This document shows, piece by piece, positions 49,475-58,437 of a stretch of 64,000 nucleotides of DNA. The position numbers and the translations under genes are program-made. Under the pieces are notes generated by a model that had not been told where the DNA came from, did not search any database, and was given only the letters and a program-made list of their open reading frames with translations. The DNA comes from Bradyrhizobium sp. CB1717 (GTDB lineage: Bacteria; Pseudomonadota; Alphaproteobacteria; Rhizobiales; Xanthobacteraceae), in assembly GCF_029714325.1 (NCBI RefSeq), contig NZ_CP121666.1, positions 3,162,001 through 3,226,000 of the forward strand. The letters run 5' to 3'. The number at the start of each line of letters is the position of its first letter. Position 1 is the stretch's first letter.

Positions 49475-50104
49475 ATGAAACGAATTCTCATAGCCGACGA
49501 TCACGAAGCGGTGCGGTCTGGTTTGCGTGCGGTGCTCGAACAGCGGGCGGATTGGGAGGTGGTGGCCGAGGTCACCGATGGCGGCCGGGCGGTCGCTGCG
49601 GCGATCGAGAGCCAGCCTCACGTCGCCATCCTCGATTTCTCGATGCCCCGCATGACCGGCGTGGAGGCGGCGCGGCGGATCAAGGACCATCCATTGCAGA
49701 CCGAGGTCCTGATCTTCACCGTGCACAATTCGGGCCTGATCGCGCAGCAGGCATTCGAGGCCGGAGCGCGTGCGTTCCTGGTGAAGTCGGACGCCAACAA
49801 GCTGCTGGTTGCGGCGGTCGAGGCGTTGCTGTTGCACCGGACGTTCTGCACCACGAGCTGCGTGACGGAATTCGACCGCGGGGCGGGTGCTGGTGGCGAG
49901 CGGCATCACGAGCTGACGGCGCGCGAGCAGCTCGTGGTCAAGCTGGTTGCGGAAGGCTACAGCAACAAGGGGATCAGCGCGATCCTCAATCTCAGCGTCA
50001 AGACAACCGAGGCGCATCGGGCGGCTGCGATGCGCAAGCTCGAGGTGAATTCGACGGCGGGCCTCGTCCGATACGCGGTCCGGACCGGGCTGGTCGAGGC
50101 CTGA
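49475..50104 (+). CDS. NarL/FixJ-family response regulator (first copy)
   Basis: 209 residues from ATG 49475, which has GGGAG upstream. The receiver domain has ADDH near 8-10, phospho-acceptor Asp54 in AILDFSMP, and Lys in LVKSDAN. The C-terminal LuxR-type HTH (about 145-205) reads LTAREQLVVKLVAEGYSNKGIS and NLSVKTTEAHRAAAMRKL. It is paired with the kinase immediately upstream and nearly duplicated by the gene at 50273. Confidence 0.93.
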   Translation: MKRILIADDHEAVRSGLRAVLEQRADWEVVAEVTDGGRAVAAAIESQPHVAILDFSMPRMTGVEAARRIKDHPLQTEVLIFTVHNSGLIAQQAFEAGARAFLVKSDANKLLVAAVEALLLHRTFCTTSCVTEFDRGAGAGGERHHELTAREQLVVKLVAEGYSNKGISAILNLSVKTTEAHRAAAMRKLEVNSTAGLVRYAVRTGLVEA

Positions 50105-50179
50105 ACGGTGACGTCGGCGAGCCGACCCTGGGCGTCAGTACCTTCGCCGGGACATCTCAGGGTTTTGTTGGATAACGCT

Positions 50180-50217
50180 GGCCGTAGGGCGCCGTATGAT
50201 CGTTCGACCCTACGGCC
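50180..50217. other. 10-bp inverted repeat between the two response-regulator genes
   Basis: GGCCGTAGGG (50180-50189) and CCCTACGGCC (50208-50217) are perfect reverse complements with an 18-base centre. It could be a terminator of the first regulator gene or an operator for the second. No T run follows. Confidence 0.5.
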
Positions 50218-50272
50218 GGTCACTGCCGTTGTCCGCCCGGTCGGATAGGAGCCGGCAAACGGGAACGATGTC

Positions 50273-50908
50273 GTGAAACGCATCTTGATTGCGGATGATC
50301 ATGAAATCGTACGCTCCGGCCTTCGCGCGATCGTTGGAACGCGGTCCGACTGGATCGTGAGCGGAGAGGCCACCAACGGCGAGCAGGCCGTCGCGCTGGC
50401 GCTCGAAACCCGACCGGACATCGTGATTGTCGATTACTCCATGCCGATCATGAACGGCCTGGAGGTCAGCCGTCGCCTCAGGACGCTGCATGTGCGAACG
50501 GAGGTGCTGATCCTGACCATGCACGAAAGCGAGGAACTCCTGACTGAGGCCATCCTGGCCGGCATTCGCGGCTTCCTGTTCAAGTCCGATGCCCGCAAGC
50601 ATCTGATTTCCGCTATCGAAGCCTTGCTCGACGGCAGGCCCTACTTCACCAGCGTCCTCCTGGAGAAGCTCCTGCATGATTACCAGGCGAACAAGCAGAA
50701 CCGGGCCGACATGCTGCTGACATCACGCGAGCAGAGCGTGGTCCAGCTGATCGCGGAAGGGAACACCAACAGATCCATCAGCGCGATCCTGAATCTGAGC
50801 GTGAAGACCGTCGAGACCCATCGCGCCTCGGCCATGCGCAAGCTCAGAATGTCGTCCACCGCCGAGCTGGTGCGCTATGCGGTCCGCAAGAAGCTGGTCT
50901 CGCCCTGA
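50273..50908 (+). CDS. NarL/FixJ-family response regulator (second copy)
   Basis: 211 residues with the same layout as the preceding regulator: MKRILIADDHEIVRSGLRAI, Asp54 in VIVDYSMP, Lys in FKSDARK, HTH LTSREQSVVQLIAEGNTNRSIS and NLSVKTVETHRASAMRKL. The two are tandem paralogs with conserved HTH surfaces but differing middle regions, suggesting one kinase may feed two outputs. Start GTG at 50273 (line GTGAAACGC) with GGGAACGATGTC upstream. Confidence 0.92.
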   Translation: MKRILIADDHEIVRSGLRAIVGTRSDWIVSGEATNGEQAVALALETRPDIVIVDYSMPIMNGLEVSRRLRTLHVRTEVLILTMHESEELLTEAILAGIRGFLFKSDARKHLISAIEALLDGRPYFTSVLLEKLLHDYQANKQNRADMLLTSREQSVVQLIAEGNTNRSISAILNLSVKTVETHRASAMRKLRMSSTAELVRYAVRKKLVSP

Positions 50909-50962
50909 ACGGATGCTGATGTGGCGCGCCAGATCCCGCTTCGGTGCGCATGATGACCTTTT

Positions 50963-52288
50963 CTAGAAGTCCGAGACCTTTCCGACCGCAAGTCCGGCAA
51001 AGCGATCCGGCCGATAGGATTGAGGATCGACGATCGGCGCGGCGCCGGTCACAATATCCGCGATGAGGTGCCCGGCTCCCGGACCGATACCGAAGCCGTG
51101 GCCGCTGAAGCCCGCGGCCAGGACCAATCCAGGCAGGCCGGACGTCTCTCCGATGACCGGCACGCCATCGGGCGTCGAGTCGATGTAGCCGCCCCATGCG
51201 GCGGTGATCCTGGTGTCCTTCAGGGCGGGCAACAGTTCGACCGCGCGCCGATGCGTGAGCTCGATCGTGTTCCGATCGGGCGTGGGATCCAGAATGCGCA
51301 TGCGCTCCATCGGTGTCGGCTCGCTCACGCGCCAACGTTGGAGCGTTTCGTGTCCGGACCTGACGCCTTCGAGGCCGCCCGGGAGCAGACTGCGCCAGCG
51401 CCGCAGAAACATCGGCAGAAATTGCGGGGCGAAGCGCAGCTGCTGCGCGGTCGGATCGACCCGGCCCCGGCCGCTGATGGCGAGCGTGTAACCGCCATCG
51501 ACGCGTTTCGTCACCGAAACAGCGGCAGTGTGGAGTGCATCCGGCAGGCCTTTCGCACCTTGCGACACCGACAGGATGGACGAGCGGATCGAGGCGAGTG
51601 GCAGACGGATGCCGGCCTGATGGCAGAACGACGACGACCACGCGCCGCCCGCCAATATGGCAACACGTGTGCGAATCGTGCCGCGCTCCGTCACAACCGT
51701 GCTCACGCGGCCGCCCTCGGTCTCCAGCCCGCGCGCCGCGCACATCTGATGCACCGTGCCACCGCGCCTGAGCATCGCCCGCGCCACCGCCGGCGCAGCC
51801 TCGGCGGGATCGGCGATACCGTCGGTTGGCGAGAACACGCCACCCTTCCAGCCGCGTCCCGTCGCCGCGCCGCGCTGGGTTGCCGCGGTCGCATCGAGCA
51901 TGTGCGTGGTGACGCCGGCCGTCCGAGCGAAGTCGCGCCAGCGCGCCCAGCCCTCGAGCTCCGCCTCGTCGTTGCTGAGATACAGAAGGCCGCAGCGGGA
52001 GAAGCCGGTGCTCTCGCCGCTCTCACTGCCGAACTTCTCCCACAGGTCCAGGCTCTGCGTGGCCATCGGCAGCTCGCGGGCATCGCGATTTTGCTGCCGG
52101 CACCAGCCCCAGTTGCGGCTGGACTGCTCGGCCCCGATTCGTCCCTTCTCCACGAGGGCGACGTCAAGCCCGCGCAGGGTGAGATAGTATGCCGCGAACA
52201 CCCCGATGATGCCGCCTCCGATGATCACCACGTCGGCGCTACGGGGAAGATCCGGTGAGGTCTCGATATGGCTGAGTGGGGCAGGCAT
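50963..52288 (-). CDS. FAD-dependent oxidoreductase, DAO family
   Basis: 441 residues. The FAD fold starts at SADVVIIGGGIIGVFAAYYL (GxGxxG near 25), followed by VEKGRIGAEQSSRNWGWCRQQNRD, a pattern typical of DAO proteins acting on amino-compound substrates. The C-terminal GLPGLVLAAGFSGHGFGIGPGAG is also a family mark. It is divergent from the Lrp/AsnC gene and an Lrp-box-like dyad lies in between, so it is probably induced by its amino-acid substrate. The substrate is not identified. Confidence 0.9.
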   Translation of the reverse strand: MPAPLSHIETSPDLPRSADVVIIGGGIIGVFAAYYLTLRGLDVALVEKGRIGAEQSSRNWGWCRQQNRDARELPMATQSLDLWEKFGSESGESTGFSRCGLLYLSNDEAELEGWARWRDFARTAGVTTHMLDATAATQRGAATGRGWKGGVFSPTDGIADPAEAAPAVARAMLRRGGTVHQMCAARGLETEGGRVSTVVTERGTIRTRVAILAGGAWSSSFCHQAGIRLPLASIRSSILSVSQGAKGLPDALHTAAVSVTKRVDGGYTLAISGRGRVDPTAQQLRFAPQFLPMFLRRWRSLLPGGLEGVRSGHETLQRWRVSEPTPMERMRILDPTPDRNTIELTHRRAVELLPALKDTRITAAWGGYIDSTPDGVPVIGETSGLPGLVLAAGFSGHGFGIGPGAGHLIADIVTGAAPIVDPQSYRPDRFAGLAVGKVSDF

Positions 52289-52363
52289 CGTGGTTTCCTA
52301 GATTTCGCTCCACACAGGGTAAATCGCCCATCGGCGCGAGCGGCACTGGATTTGATGGTAGTC

Positions 52364-52378
52364 CAGCATTTTATGCTG
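52364..52378. promoter_or_regulatory. Lrp-box-like operator
   Basis: CAGCATTTTATGCTG fits the E. coli Lrp consensus YAGHAWATTWTDCTR at 14 of 15 positions, and its outer six bases are perfectly palindromic. It lies between the DAO gene (start 52288) and the Lrp/AsnC gene (start 52523), where autoregulation and control of the flavoenzyme are expected. Confidence 0.6.
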
Positions 52379-52522
52379 TATCCTCAAGGCATCGCAAAAC
52401 CACGTTTTTCTCGAATAATATGCCTTCGATGGAAACGACGGCTGCGGGCAAGGTGAGCCTTTAGCTCATTGCACCAAATTTTCTGTTGTGCCTTCTGGCG
52501 CCTGCTCGATGGAGAGAGACCA

Positions 52523-52999
52523 ATGAAGCTGGATCGGATCGACATCAAGATCCTCCACGAACTCCAGAAGAACGGTCGCATCACCAATGTCGAGCTTGCC
52601 GAGCTGGTGAATCTGTCGCCCAGCCCGTGTCTCATGCGCGTGAAGAGATTGCAGGCCGAGGGCTACATCGAGGGGTATTCCGCCCAGATCAATGTGCGCA
52701 AGCTGGGACAGACGCTGACAGTGTTCACCGAAGTGACGTTGAAGAACCATCGACAGATCGACTTCGCTCGTTTCCTGTCAGCGGTCGACAAGGTCGACCA
52801 GTTGATCGAATGTCATCTGGTTTCTGGAGGGTACGACTACATGCTGAAGTTCGTCACCGCCAGCATCGGCGAATACCAGACGATCATGGAACGGTTGACG
52901 GACATGGATATCGGTATCGACAAGTATTTCAGCTTCGTCGTCCTCAAATCGCCCATCGTCCGGTCGCAGATGCCGCTGACCAGCCTGTTCCCGGCTTGA
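52523..52999 (+). CDS. Lrp/AsnC family transcriptional regulator
   Basis: 158 residues from ATG 52523 with GGAGAG upstream. N-terminal winged HTH (LDRIDIKILHELQKNGRITNVELAELVNLSPSPCLMRVKRL) and a C-terminal RAM/AsnC ligand domain (VTLKNHRQIDFARFL; HLVSGGYDYMLKFVTASIGEYQTIM). Dimers and octamers of this family bind amino acids and bend DNA. The adjacent flavoenzyme, importer and aminotransferase genes suggest it controls the amino-compound catabolic cluster. It is convergent with, and only 12 bases from, the ABC ATPase gene, without a hairpin between. Confidence 0.94.
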   Translation: MKLDRIDIKILHELQKNGRITNVELAELVNLSPSPCLMRVKRLQAEGYIEGYSAQINVRKLGQTLTVFTEVTLKNHRQIDFARFLSAVDKVDQLIECHLVSGGYDYMLKFVTASIGEYQTIMERLTDMDIGIDKYFSFVVLKSPIVRSQMPLTSLFPA

Positions 53000-53011
53000 T
53001 GCCGGCTGCGC

Positions 53012-54673
53012 CTACGGATGGCCATAGGCCCGTACCTGTTCGGCATCCCGTTCCAGATTGTCGAGCCAGCGGGTATCGAGCTTGGGCACCGAAGAGAACA
53101 GCAGCCGCGTATAAGGGTGCTCCGGTGCTGCCAGACGGGTCGAGGCGATCTGTTCGACCTTCTGACCGCGATACATCACGATGATTTCGTCGCAGATCGC
53201 CTCGACCACCGACAGGTCATGGCTGATGAAGATGTAGGAGATGCCGAGCTCGCGCTGCAACTCCTTCAGCAGCTCGACCACCGCGGCCGCCACGACCGTG
53301 TCGAGGGCCGACGTGATCTCGTCGCACAGGATGAGCGTCGGCTCGGCAGCGAGTGCCCGGGCAAAGTTCACGCGCTGTTTTTGACCGCCTGACAGCTCTC
53401 CCGGCAGTCGATGCCGCACGGATTTGGGCAGCCGAACCAGATCGAGCAGCTCGTTGACGCGCGCATCGCGCGCCTTGCCTCTCATGCCGTGGTAGAAGGC
53501 GAGGGGACGCCTCAGGATGTCTTCCACCGACTTTGCCGGGTTGAGCGCGGTGTCCGCGTGCTGGAACACGATCTGGATCTCGCGGAGCTCGTTGCGGGTG
53601 CGGTTGCGGCCGGCCTTTCCCAATTCGCGCCCGTTGAAGATGATGTCGCCCGCATGGGCCGGCAGGATGCCGGCAATCGCGCGGGCAAGCGTCGACTTGC
53701 CGCAGCCGGATTCGCCGATGATGCCGAGATTCCGGCCCTGATCCAGCTTGAGGCTGACCGCCTGCACGGCCTTGATCAGCGGCTGTCCATCGCGCGAGCG
53801 AGGTCCGTAGCCGACCGTGAGATTGTCGACCTCCAGCAACGGGCGCTTCGTCGCGCTCTCGTCGTCAGGCTGCCGCTGCTGGGCCTTTGGCCTGAACGCG
53901 GCCAGCAGCTCCCTGGTGTAGGGGTGCTGGCCCCCCTCGAGGATATCGTTGGTCGCTCCCATTTCCTGGACCGTACCGTCCTTGAGCACGACGATCCTGT
54001 CGGCGATCTGGGCAACGACCGCAAGATCGTGCGAGACGTAGACGCCGGCGATGTTGTGCTGCGCCGTGACGGACTTGAACGCCCGCAGCACCTCGACCTG
54101 CGTCGTGACATCGAGCGCCGTGGTGGGCTCATCGAAGATGACCACCTTCGGCTGACCGATCAGGGCCGTCGCGGCGGCGAGGCGCTGCAGCTGACCGCCG
54201 GAGACCTGGTGCGGGTAGCGGTTGCCGATCGTTTCGGGCTGCGGCAGCGACAGGGCCTTGAAGAGCAAGAGGGCTTTCGCCTGCGCCTCAGTGGCCGACA
54301 TGAGTCTGTGGATCCGCGCCACCTCGATGACCTGGTCCATGATGGTGAGTGCAGGGTTGAACGCGGCCGCGGCGCTCTGCGGTACATAGGCGACGCCCGT
54401 TCCGCGAATGCTGGCGCGTTCCGCTTCCGAAAGCTTCACCATGTCGACGCCGCCCACCCGCACCTCGCCATCGGTGATCGCGCAGCCCTGCCGGGCGTAG
54501 CCCATCAGCGTCATGGCAATCGTGGTCTTGCCCGAGCCGCTCTCGCCGATGAGGGCGACGATCTCGCCTTCGGCAATGTCGAGGCTGACGCCCTTGATGA
54601 TCTCGACCCGCCTGCCGGCGTCGGTCGTTGCTTCAACCCTGAGATTGCGGATCTCGACGAGGTTTCCCGTCAT
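53012..54673 (-). CDS. Fused double ABC ATPase of a peptide/opine-type importer (DppDF-like)
   Basis: 553 residues with two ATPase domains of the DppD/DppF type in one chain. Domain 1: GESGSGKTT near 42, VSGGQLQRLAAATALIG, VIFDEPTTALD. Domain 2 starts near 280: GESGCGKST, LSGGQKQRVNFARALA, ILCDEITSALD (Ile replaces Pro in Walker B DEP). It ends with the C-terminal HPYTRLLFSSVP of oligopeptide transporters. It overlaps the permease gene by 4 bases. It energises the permeases at 54670 and 55521. Confidence 0.95.
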   Translation of the reverse strand: MTGNLVEIRNLRVEATTDAGRRVEIIKGVSLDIAEGEIVALIGESGSGKTTIAMTLMGYARQGCAITDGEVRVGGVDMVKLSEAERASIRGTGVAYVPQSAAAAFNPALTIMDQVIEVARIHRLMSATEAQAKALLLFKALSLPQPETIGNRYPHQVSGGQLQRLAAATALIGQPKVVIFDEPTTALDVTTQVEVLRAFKSVTAQHNIAGVYVSHDLAVVAQIADRIVVLKDGTVQEMGATNDILEGGQHPYTRELLAAFRPKAQQRQPDDESATKRPLLEVDNLTVGYGPRSRDGQPLIKAVQAVSLKLDQGRNLGIIGESGCGKSTLARAIAGILPAHAGDIIFNGRELGKAGRNRTRNELREIQIVFQHADTALNPAKSVEDILRRPLAFYHGMRGKARDARVNELLDLVRLPKSVRHRLPGELSGGQKQRVNFARALAAEPTLILCDEITSALDTVVAAAVVELLKELQRELGISYIFISHDLSVVEAICDEIIVMYRGQKVEQIASTRLAAPEHPYTRLLFSSVPKLDTRWLDNLERDAEQVRAYGHP

Positions 54674-55524
54674 TCGGCGCTCCGGTCGCGGATCCTGCGC
54701 GGCAGGTTATCGATCAGAAGGTTGACGCTGATGGTGAGACTTGCGATCGCGAGCGACGGGAAGATCACCGCCGGCGCGCCGAAGGGCAGCCCGCCGATGT
54801 TCTCTCGAACCAGCGCGCCCCAGTCCGCGTAGGGCGGTTGCACGCCGAGCCCGAGAAAGGACAGGCCGGAGAGCAGCAGCACGATGAAGACGAAGCGCAG
54901 GCCGAGATCGGCGAGCACGGGGCCGAGAATGTTTGGAAGAATCTCGGAGGCGATGAGATAGGGCAGGCGTTCGCCTCTGATACGGGCGACCACCATGAAG
55001 TCCATCGTATTGACGTTGACGGCGAGGGCACGAGCGAAGCGATAGGCGCCGGGCGTGTAGATCACCGAGAGCGTCGCAATGAGTGCCGGGATCGACGAGC
55101 CGACCGCGGCGACCACGACGAGGCCGAACAGCTTGCTGGGAATAGAGTTGAGCGCATCGAGAAACCGGCTCAGCATGCTGTCGCACCAACCTCCGGCGAC
55201 TGCTGCAGTCATGCCGAGCGCGACGCCGCTGAAGCAGGCAATGGAGACGGCCGCAAGCGAGATGCCGAGCGTATAGCGCGCGCCCATCAGGATGCGCGAG
55301 AAGATATCCCGGCCGAGATAATCGGAGCCGAACCACAGGTCCCGGCTCATGGGGCCAAAATAGTCGGCGTCGACGATCTCGCCCACGGAATGCGGGATGA
55401 TCTGCGGAGCGAACAGGGCGACGCCGGCCCAGAGGAGGATGATGCCAAGGGCCGACACGCCCACGAGATTGAAGCGATAGCCCAAGCGCATGCTGAGCCG
55501 GCCTGACGAGGTCGGATTCGTCAT
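54670..55524 (-). CDS. Peptide/opine ABC transporter permease, DppC type
   Basis: 284 residues with an N-terminal helix (LVGVSALGIILLWAGVALFAP) and five C-terminal helices. FGSDYLGRDIFSRILMGARYTLGISL near residue 70 is the hallmark of DppC/OppC proteins, and ILPNILGPVLADLGLRF belongs to the coupling region. Overlaps both neighbours by 4 bases. Confidence 0.94.
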   Translation of the reverse strand: MTNPTSSGRLSMRLGYRFNLVGVSALGIILLWAGVALFAPQIIPHSVGEIVDADYFGPMSRDLWFGSDYLGRDIFSRILMGARYTLGISLAAVSIACFSGVALGMTAAVAGGWCDSMLSRFLDALNSIPSKLFGLVVVAAVGSSIPALIATLSVIYTPGAYRFARALAVNVNTMDFMVVARIRGERLPYLIASEILPNILGPVLADLGLRFVFIVLLLSGLSFLGLGVQPPYADWGALVRENIGGLPFGAPAVIFPSLAIASLTISVNLLIDNLPRRIRDRSAE

Positions 55525-56471
55525 CGGAGCCTCGGATTGGACACGACGGCAATGATGTCGGCGGCTGTGATCAGTGCCAGATAACCCAGGCAGAAGATCA
55601 TCGCGCAGGTCTGGATCAGCGGCAGGTCACGGGTCGAAACGGCATCGACCATCAGCTTAGCCACGCCGGGATAGTTGAAGATGGTCTCCACGATGATGAC
55701 GCCGCCGAGCAGGTACGACAGCGAGAGCGCGACCGCATTGACGATGGGGCCGAGCGCATTGGGCAGGGCATGTCGCAGCACGAGCCGGGGACGCGAGGCG
55801 CCCTTGAGCAGCGCCATCTCGACATAGGGTGTGTTCAATGTTTCGACCACGGCGGCGCGTGTCATGCGGATCATTTGGGCCGAAACGCCGAACGTGAGTG
55901 TCATGACCGGCATCGCGTAGATCCGCACCAGGTCGTGGAACGACTTGACCTCGTTGGTGAGAGAAAGCGCCGGCAGCCATTTGAGGTAGACCGCGAAGAG
56001 CAGCACAGCCAGCGTTGCGATCATGAACTCCGGCACCGAGATGATGCCGATGGTTCCGACGGTCACGATGCGGTCGTACAGCGTGCCGCGCCACATCGCA
56101 GCGGTGATGCCGAGCGTCAGCGCGAGCGGCACGGCAATCGCAGCGGTCAATCCCGCAAGCTTCAACGTGTTGACGAACCGTCCGCTGATCAGAGTGGCGA
56201 CCGGGACGTTGTTTGCGTAAGACTTGCCGAAATCGCCCTGGAACAGGCCGGCGACCCATCTCAGGAAGCGGATGATGGCGGGATCGTCGAGATGCATGGC
56301 CTTACGCAGGCCCTCGACAGCTTCAGGCGTCGCGGACTGCCCGAGCAGGATGGTGGCAGTGTCGCCGGGCAGGAGCGCCGTCGCAAAGAAGACGGCGAAG
56401 GAAACGATCACGAGCGTGATCAAGGCGATGAGTAGCCGCCTCACCACAAGCGACGAAACTTGTCCTCTCAC
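55521..56471 (-). CDS. Peptide/opine ABC transporter permease, DppB type
   Basis: 316 residues with six transmembrane segments. VVRRLLIALITLVIVSFAVFFATALLPGD at the start, then YANNVPVATLISGRFVNTLKLA, and RLVLRHALPNALGPIVNAVALSLSYLLGG near the C-terminus are all DppB/OppB signatures. It forms the channel with the DppC-type protein and is 87 bases downstream of the binding-protein gene. Confidence 0.94.
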   Translation of the reverse strand: MRGQVSSLVVRRLLIALITLVIVSFAVFFATALLPGDTATILLGQSATPEAVEGLRKAMHLDDPAIIRFLRWVAGLFQGDFGKSYANNVPVATLISGRFVNTLKLAGLTAAIAVPLALTLGITAAMWRGTLYDRIVTVGTIGIISVPEFMIATLAVLLFAVYLKWLPALSLTNEVKSFHDLVRIYAMPVMTLTFGVSAQMIRMTRAAVVETLNTPYVEMALLKGASRPRLVLRHALPNALGPIVNAVALSLSYLLGGVIIVETIFNYPGVAKLMVDAVSTRDLPLIQTCAMIFCLGYLALITAADIIAVVSNPRLR

Positions 56472-56558
56472 ATTCGTCCTCCACGCCCCGCCCCGTCATT
56501 TCATTCAGCTCGGGCTCCGATCTCGGGATCCCGAGCCGGGACCTCGCCTTTGCGCCGG

Positions 56559-58163
56559 TCAGGCGGTAAGCCAGACATATTCGGCGAAGGCGTAGCCCAT
56601 CATGCCGCCCAGCGGGTTGGGCTGCAGTCCCTTCAGCTTGGCGGTGATGGCGTCCACGTTGGAGATATAGGCCGGGATGATGGTGCCGGCGTGCTCCGAC
56701 ACCAGGACCTGCATTTCATTGTACATCTCGCGCCGCCTGGCTTGATCGAGCGAGCCACGGGCCTCGACCAGCATCCTGTCGAATTTCTCCGAGACGAAGC
56801 GGCTCTCGTTCCACGCCGCATCCGACTTGTAGAGCAGGGAGAACAGGATGTCGGGTGTCGGACGCGGGTTGATATTGCCGAAATGGATCGGCGCCTTCAG
56901 CCAGTAATTGCTCCAGTAACCATCGGAGGGCACGCGCTTCACATCGAGCTTCATGCCGATCTGGGCGGCGCTTGCCTGGACGATCATGGCCATGTCGATC
57001 GACGAACCGGCCGCCTCGGAAGCGATGACCTCGATGGTCTGACCCAGCACGCCGGCCTTCTGGAAATGGAATTTTGCCTTGTCCGGATCGAACGATTTCG
57101 GCTTGAGGGCCGCATTGTGGTAGGCGTTGGCGGGCGAGACGGGTTGGTCGTTGCCGACGACGCCGAAGCCGCGCAGAGCCGATTTGACGATCTGCTCGCG
57201 GTTGACAAGGTATTTCATGCCCTCCACGAAATCGCTGACGTTGCCGGGCGCCATGTCCATGCGGATGTTCAGGTCGGTGTAGGTGCCCGACGTGGTCGTC
57301 GACAGCGCAAGGCCATCCTTGCCGTCGAGGAGGCGCACCGATCGTGGGTTGATCGAGGCGGCGAGATGAATGTCCCCGGACAACAGGGCATTGATCCGGG
57401 CGTTTTCGTCGGGAATCGCGAAGAACTCGAATGAATCGACATTCGGCCCTCCCTTGAAGTAGTTCGGATTCCGCACGCCGATCGAGCGCTCGCCGGGGGT
57501 GAACTGCTTGCACGTGAACGCGCCGGTGCCGTTGCCCGAGGAGAAGTCGGTGGTGCCGTCGGCCACGATCATGAAGTGATGCATGGACAGGATCGTCGGC
57601 AGGTCTGCGTTGGGATTCGCCAGCGTCACCTCGAGGGTGCTTTTGTCGACGGCCTTGAAGCCGGTCATCTGAGACGCGATCGCGGCGACCTTCGATCCGG
57701 TCGCCTTGTCCAGATGGCGCTTCAGCGAGAAGATGACGTCGTCGGCGCTCAGCTCCTTGCCGTTGTGGAAGGTGACGCCCTTCTTGAGCTTGATCGTCCA
57801 GGTCTTGGCATCGCCGCTCTCGATCGATTCGGCGAGCTCCATCTGGGGCACGCCGGTCTGGTCGAGAAATGTCAGGCGATTGTAGAAGGAGCAGCAGCGA
57901 ACATAGTCGGTCGAGAGCGAGGCCTTGGCCGGGTCCAGCGTGTCGGCGGTCGACGAGGACCATGCCGCGGCTTTCAGGGCGCCGCCTTTCACGGATGTCG
58001 CCGCCACCGCGTCCGACGCGCGGCCGAAGATCGTGCCGGCTGCCGCCATAGCCACGCCATTGGCGAGCATCAGCTTCAGAAGATCGCGGCGCGAAGCCCC
58101 GCGCCGAATGGCGTTCTCGATCGTGGCATCGTCTGAACAGGACCAGTTCGTCGTGTCGCTCAT
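56559..58163 (-). CDS. ABC transporter substrate-binding protein, family 5 (Tat signal)
   Basis: 534 residues. A twin-arginine-type signal (GASRRDLLKLMLANGVAMAAAG) at about 22-45 precedes KGGALKAAAWSSSTADTLDPAKAS, and the usual lobe features follow (LTFLDQTGVPQMELAESIESGDAKTWTIKLKKGVTFHNGKELSADDVIFSLKR). SBP family 5 proteins bind peptides, opines, nickel or other amino compounds; the ligand is unknown. RBS GAGGGG before the ATG. It heads the importer operon, with a dyad 45-64 bases upstream. Confidence 0.94.
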   Translation of the reverse strand: MSDTTNWSCSDDATIENAIRRGASRRDLLKLMLANGVAMAAAGTIFGRASDAVAATSVKGGALKAAAWSSSTADTLDPAKASLSTDYVRCCSFYNRLTFLDQTGVPQMELAESIESGDAKTWTIKLKKGVTFHNGKELSADDVIFSLKRHLDKATGSKVAAIASQMTGFKAVDKSTLEVTLANPNADLPTILSMHHFMIVADGTTDFSSGNGTGAFTCKQFTPGERSIGVRNPNYFKGGPNVDSFEFFAIPDENARINALLSGDIHLAASINPRSVRLLDGKDGLALSTTTSGTYTDLNIRMDMAPGNVSDFVEGMKYLVNREQIVKSALRGFGVVGNDQPVSPANAYHNAALKPKSFDPDKAKFHFQKAGVLGQTIEVIASEAAGSSIDMAMIVQASAAQIGMKLDVKRVPSDGYWSNYWLKAPIHFGNINPRPTPDILFSLLYKSDAAWNESRFVSEKFDRMLVEARGSLDQARRREMYNEMQVLVSEHAGTIIPAYISNVDAITAKLKGLQPNPLGGMMGYAFAEYVWLTA

Positions 58164-58207
58164 GTCAATCCCCTCGCTGGCTAAGGCTACGACCCGTATT
58201 GCGGTGA

Positions 58208-58227
58208 GCGGCAGATTGTTCTGCCGC
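58208..58227. promoter_or_regulatory. 8-bp dyad upstream of the binding-protein operon
   Basis: GCGGCAGA-TTGT-TCTGCCGC is a perfect inverted repeat with a 4-base centre, 45 bases upstream of the binding-protein start. It is either an operator for the importer operon or a hairpin in its leader. The gap 58164-58437 holds nothing else recognised. Confidence 0.45.
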
Positions 58228-58437
58228 GCCGTTGTGGTGGATGCCGACGTGGTCCGTCGTAACGACGGTGCCGTGTCTCCACTCAGAACTGCACTTCCTT
58301 CCTGCGATCAAAGTCTCGCAGGATAGTTCCGCGGCTTTGGCCGAAAAAACCGCGAGCGGCGGCACAAAATTGCGAAGATGTCTCTGTTTCCAGTGTTTCG
58401 GACCTGCCTCCAGCCGGCTCGTTGTGCATGCCTATTA

